From Dehalococcoidia bacterium (GTDB lineage: Bacteria > Chloroflexota > Dehalococcoidia > E44-bin15), in contig SOIC01000168.1 of assembly GCA_004377275.1 (NCBI GenBank), positions 1 to 14,040 of the forward strand: a stretch of 14,040 nt of DNA. The letters run 5' to 3'. The notes below the pieces were generated by a model. The model ran no database searches. It had not been told where the DNA came from and was given only the letters and a program-made list of their open reading frames with translations. Shown here piece by piece: positions 7,093 to 13,121 of the stretch (its first letter is position 1; each line of letters begins with the position of its first letter). The position numbers and the translations under genes are program-made.

Positions 7093-7566
7093 TTAGGGGA
7101 AGGGCAATCGGCGTGGTCTAGCGTCGAGTTCTTTAATCGCCTCATCTCTTAGTTTTTTTAGACACGCCCCAAGTTTGTCACACTCTTCCGGGGAGAGGGA
7201 AGACAGGATCTTGCCAATGACCCTCATCTCAGTCTGGTGTTGGAAAGCTTCCTCACCCTTTTCTGTCAATGTGACTCTTACCAGGTTTTTCTTTTCCAGG
7301 TCCTTTGCTTTTCTTATCAGGCCTTGCCGCTCCATGCGGATCAGTAGCTGGGACACTGTATGTGGCTCTCGAAACAGCCAGCGCGATATCTCAGCAGGGG
7401 TTGCTGGCGCTTTGGAGTTTTTCACGAAGAACAGGACCGCAGCCTGCATCATTGTAATGCCAACTGGTCTCAATTCATTGTCCGCGGCTCTGCTCAATGC
7501 GTTAGCAGCTTGACTTAACAGTGCCCAGAGTTCCCGTTTTCCATAGTTGGTTGAATTGTTTCCCAT
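7093..7566 (-). CDS. MarR-family transcriptional regulator
   Basis: The 157-residue protein has the length and fold pattern of MarR regulators: an N-terminal dimerisation helix (about 10-33), then the winged helix-turn-helix with TPAEISRWLFREPHTVSQLLIRMERQGLI (56-84) as the recognition segment, the wing KKNLVRVTLTEKG (92-104), and a long C-terminal dimerisation helix region (110-148). Such proteins bind palindromic operators as dimers and usually lose affinity on binding a small phenolic or other ligand. The ATG at 7566 has a GGGAGTG SD. A TATACT -10-like box overlaps an 8-bp palindrome upstream, a plausible autoregulatory site. It converges with the alpha/beta hydrolase gene and lies downstream of a transposase remnant; its target genes cannot be deduced from the window. 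Confidence 0.92.
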   Translation of the reverse strand: MGNNSTNYGKRELWALLSQAANALSRAADNELRPVGITMMQAAVLFFVKNSKAPATPAEISRWLFREPHTVSQLLIRMERQGLIRKAKDLEKKNLVRVTLTEKGEEAFQHQTEMRVIGKILSSLSPEECDKLGACLKKLRDEAIKELDARPRRLPFP

Positions 7567-7602
7567 ATTTCACTCCCAGATAACGTATTTCTGCTACTTA
7601 AT

Positions 7603-7610
7603 AGTATACT
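7603..7610 (-). promoter_or_regulatory. AGTATACT palindrome overlapping a -10-like box upstream of the MarR gene
   Basis: On the minus strand TATACT (7608-7603) matches the -10 consensus in five of six positions and overlaps the perfect palindrome AGTATACT, 37-44 bases before the ATG. No good -35 is visible at 16-18 bases. A self-repressing MarR site is possible but the palindrome is short. Confidence 0.3.
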
Positions 7611-7640
7611 GAAAGAAAGAAAAAAACAAGCTCCGCAGCT
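7611..7640 (-). terminator. Possible intrinsic terminator after the transposase remnant
   Basis: On the minus strand AGCT-GCGG-AGCT forms a short stem, followed at once by TTGTTTTTTTCTTTCTTTC. The stem is only four pairs (up to six with a mismatch), so strength is doubtful, but the U-rich tract is clear. It would separate the remnant's transcript from the MarR gene. Confidence 0.35.
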
Positions 7641-7658
7641 GGCTTCAGCCCACGTTTC

Positions 7659-7916
7659 TCACCCGTAGAACATGCTTAAGGCCGAAGCTATTTGAACTGT
7701 GGGGGTTTTCATCTTGGGTGGCGCATCGTTATCGGCAAATTTGCGCTTACAGTCCTTACACCACCAGCGTTGCATATTCTGCCAATGACCATAGCGCACT
7801 ATCCGCCTAGAACCGCAGAATTTGCACTTTTCAGGAGGTAAATAATCTACCACTTCCCTAATCACCTTAACGATTGTTTTCTCAGCACGTCTCCGAAACT
7901 CCCTTGGTATCTTCAT
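7659..7916 (-). pseudogene. Truncated IS transposase N-terminus with zinc ribbon
   Basis: The 85-residue frame contains a zinc-ribbon module, C31-x2-C34 and C53-x2-C56 (KCKFCGSRRIVRYG and RWWCKDCKRKFADND), in the arrangement found at the N-terminus of IS1-like and related DDE transposases. After QIASALSMFYG the frame ends in TGA at the point where such transposases continue into a helix-turn-helix and DDE catalytic domain, and no continuation was found downstream. I read it as the remnant of an insertion sequence. An independent small zinc-ribbon protein is the alternative: the ATG at 7916 has an AGGGGG ribosome site, so expression remains possible. The start codon lies in an inverted repeat, described separately. 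Confidence 0.65.
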
Positions 7917-7941
7917 ACTTACCCCCTTCAGAGTAAGTATG
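7914..7941. repeat. Perfect 9-bp inverted repeat covering the remnant's start codon
   Basis: CATACTTAC (7914-7922) and GTAAGTATG (7933-7941) are perfect inverted copies with a ten-base spacer. Read on the minus strand, the spacer and the beginning of the right arm contain the AGGGGG ribosome site, and the right arm contains the ATG. In RNA this would be a start-masking hairpin; in DNA it could be an operator. Confidence 0.6.
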
Positions 7942-7997
7942 ATATTCGTTGCTTATATCGTCAACCACATCCGAGCAGTACCGACGAATACAACACC

Positions 7998-8027
7998 TTG
8001 ACAGTTAGCTAAAAAAGGGTCTATCAT
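7998..8027 (+). promoter_or_regulatory. Sigma70-type promoter for the acyl-CoA dehydrogenase
   Basis: TTGACA (7998-8003) and TATCAT (8022-8027, five of six consensus positions) are 18 bases apart, with an A-tract in the spacer. Transcription would begin near 8034, about 100 bases before the ATG at 8137. A second box, TATAGT at 8031, is not at a useful distance from this -35. Confidence 0.55.
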
Positions 8028-8136
8028 CGCTATAGTGGTGTAAAAGAACAGGGCTCTGCCTAGTCACTATGCGCACCGTAGATTGCATAGGGGAAGTAGG
8101 TACATAAGAAATGGGAGAATAAGACAGGAGGAAGCC

Positions 8137-9921
8137 ATGGTGGAGAAAACGATTAGAAAGGGCAGCTCATTTTTCATGGAAGAGGTGCCTGCCGGAGATG
8201 TGTTCACCCCTGAGGACTTCAGCGAAGAGCACCTCATGATAATCAAAACCCTCGAAAGTTTTATCAAGAATGAGGTGGTGCCCCATATTGATGCATTGGA
8301 GCATAAGGACTGGGACCTAACCCGCCGGCTGATGCTGCAGGCGGGGGAACTGGGGTTTCTGGGGGTGGATATCGAGGAGGAATACGGCGGTTCCGAACTA
8401 GACCATATAGCCTCCCTGCTTGTCTGCGAGTACTCGGCGCTGTCAGGCTCCTGGGGCTTAGGCCTAAATGACCACACCGGGATAGGCTCAATGCCGCTAG
8501 TCTTCTTTGGCAACAAGGCCCAGAAGGAGAAGTACCTTCCCGCTCTGGCAACGGGTGAAAAGCTCGGAGCTTATGCGCTTACAGAGCCGGGGGCGGGCAC
8601 AGACGCTATGTCAATACAAACCACGGCGGTTCTCTCGCCGGATGGCAAATACTATATGCTCAGTGGCACCAAGCAGTATGTCACCAACGGTGGCTTTGCC
8701 GACGTCATCTTCACATATGCCAAGATCGATGGTGACAAGATGACTGCCTTCATATTGGAGAGGGACTTCGAGGGGATATCATTCGGGGCGGAGGAGAAGA
8801 AGATGGGGCTTCGCGGCTCCTCCACGTGCAGCATATTCCTCGACGGTGCCAAGGTGCCGGTTGAGAATGTCCTCTATGAAATCGGAAGGGGACATATAGT
8901 GGCCTTCAACATCCTCAACCTCGGCAGGTTCAAATTAGGCGCGGGATCTGTAGGGGTAGCCAAGCTGGCCATGGAGAGCAGTGTGGGATACTCCAAGGAA
9001 AGGGTGCAGTTCGGTAAGCCAATATGTCAGTTTGGGCTGATAAAACACAAGATCGCCGAGATGGCGACAAGGTTATATATGGCCGAGAGCATGGTCTATC
9101 GGACCGGCGGGCTCATTGATAATATCTTTGCCACCGTGGACCGGACTGCCGAGGACAGTGGCCGGCAAAGTGCAAACAGCATATTTGAGTACGTGGTTGA
9201 GTGCTCCATCAATAAGGTCTACTGCTCGGAAATGTTAGACTATGTGGCCGATGAGGCGGTTCAGATATACGGCGGCTACGGGTATTGCGAGGACTACCCG
9301 GTGGAAAGGATCTATCGAGATAACCGAATATTCAGGATATTCGAAGGGACAAATGAGATAAATCGGCTCCTCATCATTGGACAGCTAATGAGGAAGGCTT
9401 TGAAGAACGAGATACCCCTTTTACCTGTGGCGGAGAAGGTGAGAGAGGAGGTGCCAGCAATGGAGCCGCTCTCACCCAGTTCGGGCGATGGCCCCCTGGG
9501 ATACCAGCGCAGGCTAGTCGAGAGGGCTAAGAAGATATTCCTGTTCCTGTGTGGTGGCGCAGCGCAGAAGTACGGAATGGCCTTAGAGGAGGAGCAGGAG
9601 ATCCTGGGACTGCTGTCCGACATTGCCCAGGAGATATATGCTGTGGAGAGCGGTCTTCTGAGAGCTCTCAAGTCCATTGAGTCTTCAGGGGAGCAGCGGT
9701 CAAGAATGAAGATAGACATGGTGCGGCTCTATTCAAACGATGCTATGGTTAGAATAAGGGGCTATGCCCGGCAGATACTGGCTGCGATGGAGACCGGAGA
9801 CGCGCTTGATAGTCAACTTATGACATTGAGGAAGGTATCTCAGTTCACTCCCATAAACGGCGTTCAGCTTCGCAGGGATATCGCTGACGGTATCATAGAG
9901 GTGGGAAGGTACACCTGTTAG
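8137..9921 (+). CDS. Acyl-CoA dehydrogenase, long form with C-terminal extension (VLCAD-like)
   Basis: The 594-residue FAD enzyme oxidises an acyl-CoA to the 2-enoyl-CoA and passes electrons to ETF. The N-terminal helical domain covers about 30-145. The FAD/substrate signature ALTEPGAGTDA is at 147-157. The C-terminal helical domain holds IYGGYGYCEDYPVERIYRD and the catalytic base Glu403 in IFEGTNEINR. Roughly 150 further residues follow, as in VLCAD/ACAD9-like and bacterial long-form enzymes; normal short/medium-chain types stop near 380-400. An upstream in-frame TTG at 8083 is possible, but the ATG at 8137 has a GGAGGA ribosome site at correct spacing and begins where homology is expected. 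It stands alone behind its own promoter and is followed by a dead GMC oxidoreductase gene. Chain-length specificity cannot be read from the sequence. Confidence 0.93.
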   Translation: MVEKTIRKGSSFFMEEVPAGDVFTPEDFSEEHLMIIKTLESFIKNEVVPHIDALEHKDWDLTRRLMLQAGELGFLGVDIEEEYGGSELDHIASLLVCEYSALSGSWGLGLNDHTGIGSMPLVFFGNKAQKEKYLPALATGEKLGAYALTEPGAGTDAMSIQTTAVLSPDGKYYMLSGTKQYVTNGGFADVIFTYAKIDGDKMTAFILERDFEGISFGAEEKKMGLRGSSTCSIFLDGAKVPVENVLYEIGRGHIVAFNILNLGRFKLGAGSVGVAKLAMESSVGYSKERVQFGKPICQFGLIKHKIAEMATRLYMAESMVYRTGGLIDNIFATVDRTAEDSGRQSANSIFEYVVECSINKVYCSEMLDYVADEAVQIYGGYGYCEDYPVERIYRDNRIFRIFEGTNEINRLLIIGQLMRKALKNEIPLLPVAEKVREEVPAMEPLSPSSGDGPLGYQRRLVERAKKIFLFLCGGAAQKYGMALEEEQEILGLLSDIAQEIYAVESGLLRALKSIESSGEQRSRMKIDMVRLYSNDAMVRIRGYARQILAAMETGDALDSQLMTLRKVSQFTPINGVQLRRDIADGIIEVGRYTC

Positions 9922-10006
9922 CAAAAAGCCATATTTTCTAAGGGACTTTGACCTAGCAGAGGTTAGTTCTTATCGCTGCTATAGGCAAACAGCCAGAAGA
10001 TATCTT

Positions 10007-10675
10007 GACCACGTGGTCATCGGGTCCGGCTTTGGCGGCAGTGTCTCGGCAATGCGCCTTACGGAGAAAGGCTACCGTGTGTTGGTGCTGGAGCGGGGCA
10101 AACGCTACCGCGACGAGGACTTCGCCACCACTAACGTGAAGATACGGAAGTAACTGTGGCTGCCGACACTTCGCTGTTTTGGCATTTTGCAAATGAGTTT
10201 CTTGAAGTGCAGAATCATCCTGCAGGGTGCTGGCGTGGGGCGAGGCAGCCGTGGCTACGCCAACGTGCTGGAGGTTCCAGACGACCGCCTGTTTGAAAAC
10301 CCTTCCTGGAAGAATCTGGCTGACTGGAAGAACATCTTAGGCCCGCACTATGAAACCCCCAGCCGTATGCTAGGTGTAACACCGAACCCGCGCCTTATAA
10401 CGCGCGATTTTGCCACAAAGACAAACGCAATCGCCGGCGCTTCGATCAGCGAGAGTCTACTTGACATGGAGGCTTCAGCGTATCACATGGGTGGTTGTCC
10501 TTTCGGGCGAGATACAAAATAGAGGGTGATTAAACTGGATTGCCAGGTGTACAATTACCCCAGCCTCTACGTGGTGGATGGGTCAATCAAGCCTGCCAAC
10601 CCGGGCGTCAACCCCAGCCTGACCATCACCGCCCTAGCGGAATACGCCATGAGCGGTATACCGCCGAAGGCCTGA
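10007..10675 (+). pseudogene. Decayed GMC/cholesterol-oxidase-type FAD oxidoreductase with internal deletion
   Basis: One frame, with two in-frame stops (TAA 10151-10153, TAG 10520-10522), encodes pieces of a GMC-type oxidoreductase. The N-terminal FAD site DHVVIGSGFGGSVSAMRL and VLVLERGKRYRDEDF are intact. After the first stop the frame continues LWLPTLRCFGILQMSFLK, the second glycine-rich stretch LQGAGVGRGSRGYANV, and LFENPSWKNLADWK. Near 10400-10412 it jumps from this N-terminal third straight to the C-terminal end: YHMGGCPFGRD, then LYVVDGS and ANPGVNPSLTITALAEYAM. About 222 codons remain of an enzyme usually near 550 residues, so some 300 residues of the substrate domain are missing. The TAA stands where relatives, from memory, have an aromatic residue. 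No start codon is obvious. The gene is non-functional unless the stops are sequencing errors, which would not restore the deletion. Confidence 0.82.
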
Positions 10676-10980
10676 CAGCGCGGTATTGGGTCCAAGATTC
10701 TTGTGAAGACCGCTGCATAGTATTAGGGTGGGCTACCTCCACCAATTCATCGCTAGTATGGGTGCCCAGCAGTCGGGGTTATAACGTTCCTCGGAATTTA
10801 CAGCGATAGTAGTTTCGCCTGAAGGTACCATGTCACCTAAACCCGATATGGACGTGCCGATAGAAAACGAATTCTTTATTCTACATATATGGGTTTCAGA
10901 GGGTAGGGCTCACTTTTAAGTAGAACGACCTGCAACTATAGGTGCTGAGTCTGGAAGGATTTATTTGCCAACATTATGTT
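10676..10980. other. Unassigned intergenic stretch after the GMC pseudogene
   Basis: No open frame here shows a family signature. The DNA becomes more AT-rich toward the right, leading into the promoter region of the GntR-type gene. It may hold further decayed sequence from the pseudogene's former neighbourhood. Confidence 0.4.
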
Positions 10981-10981
10981 G

Positions 10982-11026
10982 TTGACAATAAACTATTGAC
11001 AAAATATTAAAAATCATATATATAAT
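10982..11026 (+). promoter_or_regulatory. Tandem TTGACA promoter region of the GntR-type regulator
   Basis: Two perfect -35 hexamers TTGACA (10982-10987 and 10996-11001) lie 14 bases apart. The second is followed after 17 bases by TATATA (11019-11024), or after 19 by TATAAT (11021-11026). The first has TATTAA (11005-11010) at 17 bases. The leader to the GTG start is about 30 bases. TTCGAACGTT just after the -10 contains two short overlapping palindromes that could serve autoregulation. Confidence 0.6.
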
Positions 11027-11063
11027 AATTCGAACGTTAAAACAAAACTATGGGGGTTTAAAA

Positions 11064-11726
11064 GTGACCTTCAAGGCATCAAACAACCTCGATGAACAAA
11101 TAGCTGAGTATCTTAGTGCCCAAATAATCCGTGGAGAAATGGAACCCGGAGAGAGGATTCTGGAGGCAAGACTGGCGGAGGAATTAGGTGTCAGTAGAGG
11201 CCCTATCCGGGAGGCATTGCGCATTCTGGAGAGAAAACGATTGGTGAAGCTGATACCTCGCCGCGGAGCTAAAGTCACAGAAATTTCATCGGAGCATATC
11301 GAATGGCTCTACGATATTCTATATGAACTATATTCACTAGTAGCCAGACGAGCAGCTGAGAATAGAACCGAGAAAGATCTGGCCCAAATTCGTCGCTCTG
11401 TGAAGAAGATTGAAGATTGTGCGGCAAGAGGAGATGCTTCTGGGTATTACGATGCCATTTTCGAATACGCCTCAATAGGACAAAGGGCAGCTAAAAACCC
11501 CTTGCTGGACCAAATGCTGAAAGATTTGGAGCCAAATACGCGCCGGGCTCAATTTGCCTCTCTATCCCGGCGGATTGAAGACCTCAGGAATAACGTGGTC
11601 TTTTTTGAACGTACCGCCCGATACGTTGAGGAAAAAAATGGGGAAATGGCCTCACAGACCATCCGTGCCTACGTGCAGAATGAGAGAGAATTTGCTATGA
11701 ATAATACCAAACTGAACTCTGCCTAG
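11064..11726 (+). CDS. GntR-family transcriptional regulator with divergent FCD-type domain
   Basis: The 220-residue protein has a GntR winged helix-turn-helix at about 9-72: LDEQIAEYLSAQIIRGEMEPGERI, then LAEELGVSRGPIREALRILE and the wing KLIPRRGAKV. The rest (about 78-210) has the all-helical layout of the FadR/VanR-type FCD effector domain. Most FCD domains bind metal through an Asp and three His. Here the first Asp (Asp130 in YYDAIFEY) remains but Glu134 is at the usual His position, and no His is found in the C-terminal half. The ligand mode is therefore probably different. The start is a GTG with a GGGGG site seven bases upstream; an ATG at 11050 runs into a stop after three codons. It lies 91 bases before an acyl-CoA dehydrogenase gene on the same strand and likely controls that cluster, possibly responding to an acyl-CoA or organic acid (inference). 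Confidence 0.9.
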   Translation: MTFKASNNLDEQIAEYLSAQIIRGEMEPGERILEARLAEELGVSRGPIREALRILERKRLVKLIPRRGAKVTEISSEHIEWLYDILYELYSLVARRAAENRTEKDLAQIRRSVKKIEDCAARGDASGYYDAIFEYASIGQRAAKNPLLDQMLKDLEPNTRRAQFASLSRRIEDLRNNVVFFERTARYVEEKNGEMASQTIRAYVQNEREFAMNNTKLNSA

Positions 11727-11817
11727 AGAAAAGATTTGGGTTGATAAGAATGGGTTGGTGGAATTACTTTCGCATTTGTAGGTAGCTTATCGGGGCATCA
11801 AGAACAGGAGGGGAGCA

Positions 11818-13059
11818 GTGTATCAACATAAGGTACTGGAAGCAATTTGCAAGGACGAAGATCTTCTCCTCCGGGATATGGTGAGGGATTTCGTCAATGA
11901 TCAGATCATGCCGGTGCGACAACAAATCGATGGAGATGAGGATCATGTGATCGTGAGGCAAATCTTACAGGGGCTGGCCAACCTGGGTTTCACTAAGGCC
12001 ATCTTTCCGGAAAAGTACGGCGGATCCGATATGCACTCAGCGGTAACCCTGGGGCTACCCCTGGAGGAGATCGCTCGTGGCGATTCCGGCATCGCGGTTG
12101 CTCTTGCCTGTTGCCTCTGGCCCTTTATGCCTGCCATATGGGCCAAGAATGAGGCTGTACTGGACTACTTTGGCCCCATTTTCTGCGGCGATGAACTCAA
12201 AATCGGGTGCTTCAATATGACGGAACCTGGTGGATCATCTGGGGGAGGCGGGTGTGACATCGAAAACCCGGGGATGCAGGGACGCAGGATCTCCACCAGA
12301 GCGGTGCTGGATGGCGACCAGTGGGTCTTAAACGGGCAGAAAATCTGGGCCACCAACTCCGGCATTGCCGATGCATACCTTATGGTTTGCACCACCGACC
12401 CCGGCCTGGGCGATGACGGGATAGCCCTGATCTACGTCCCGGGGGATGCCGAAGGACTTTCGTTTGGCAAGTTTGAGAAGAAGGCGGGCATGGCCGCCGA
12501 CCGGAACACGACAACCTATTTGGAAGATGTTCGCGTCCCCAAGGGATTTAGGCTGGCCGGGCCGGGTGAGGATGCCAGATATTTCCACGCCAATCTGACC
12601 ATAGGCAGACTTGCCAGCGCGGCGATGTCTGTAGGTAACGCACAGGGTGCCTTTGAGAGTGTCCTGGATTTCACCGGCGGTCGGGCGGTGGGAAAGGTGG
12701 CCAAGCCGATCCGAGACCATTCCATCTGTGCCGGCATGCTGGCCGATATGGCTATCGGCATCGAAACCGCACGCATGGCCTATCTCTCTGGTGCCTATCG
12801 TTTCGATCATCCCCAGGAGTACGGGGCAATTCACTCCCCGGAGCAACTCTCCATGGCCAGCATCGCCAAGGTCTATGCAGCGGATGTGGCGGTGATGGTC
12901 ACCAACCGGGCGATGGAGCTGATGGGGAGCTACGGCTATGTCAGAGACTGCGATGTGGAGAAATACTGGCGGGACTGCAAGATCATCCAGCTCTGGGAGG
13001 GTGGGGCTCAACTAGGTCGCTTCGACGTCTGCCGGGCCTACTACGATCTACCTTTGTAA
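11818..13059 (+). CDS. Acyl-CoA dehydrogenase (short form) with glycine-rich FAD-loop insertion
   Basis: The 413-residue product has the three-domain acyl-CoA dehydrogenase layout: an N-terminal helical domain with EKYGGSDMHS, a middle beta domain with NMTEPGG (133-138) and WVLNGQKIWATNSGIADAYLM, and a C-terminal helical domain with MELMGSYGYVRDCDVEKYWRD and the likely catalytic base Glu394 in LWEGGAQLGR. After TEPGG, where relatives read TEPGAGSD, the loop is expanded (GSSGGGGCDIENPGMQGRR), and the end motif is WEGGAQ rather than YEGTxQ. Both features suggest an unusual acyl-CoA substrate. The GTG start has an excellent AGGAGGGG ribosome site. The gene follows a GntR regulator and precedes a 2-hydroxyacyl-CoA dehydratase/benzoyl-CoA reductase-type subunit, so a role in anaerobic breakdown of an aromatic, alicyclic or hydroxy acid is plausible but unproven. 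Confidence 0.92.
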   Translation: MYQHKVLEAICKDEDLLLRDMVRDFVNDQIMPVRQQIDGDEDHVIVRQILQGLANLGFTKAIFPEKYGGSDMHSAVTLGLPLEEIARGDSGIAVALACCLWPFMPAIWAKNEAVLDYFGPIFCGDELKIGCFNMTEPGGSSGGGGCDIENPGMQGRRISTRAVLDGDQWVLNGQKIWATNSGIADAYLMVCTTDPGLGDDGIALIYVPGDAEGLSFGKFEKKAGMAADRNTTTYLEDVRVPKGFRLAGPGEDARYFHANLTIGRLASAAMSVGNAQGAFESVLDFTGGRAVGKVAKPIRDHSICAGMLADMAIGIETARMAYLSGAYRFDHPQEYGAIHSPEQLSMASIAKVYAADVAVMVTNRAMELMGSYGYVRDCDVEKYWRDCKIIQLWEGGAQLGRFDVCRAYYDLPL

Positions 13060-13121
13060 ATCAAAGCTCTTTGGCCATGTGCCAAACCCCTCTGGCAAAC
13101 AACTGAGAGGAGGAAGAATCA

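Noticed and set aside
8083..8136. Upstream TTG start for the long acyl-CoA dehydrogenase
   Set aside because: The added 18 residues are not family-like and the ATG at 8137 has a proper GGAGGA ribosome site.
10187..10522. 111-codon plus-strand frame as an independent gene
   Set aside because: It is the middle part of the GMC oxidoreductase pseudogene between its two in-frame stops.
12328..13011. Minus-strand open frame of 227 codons
   Set aside because: It is antisense to the acyl-CoA dehydrogenase catalytic region; the His/Gly/Asp-rich translation is a typical codon-bias shadow.
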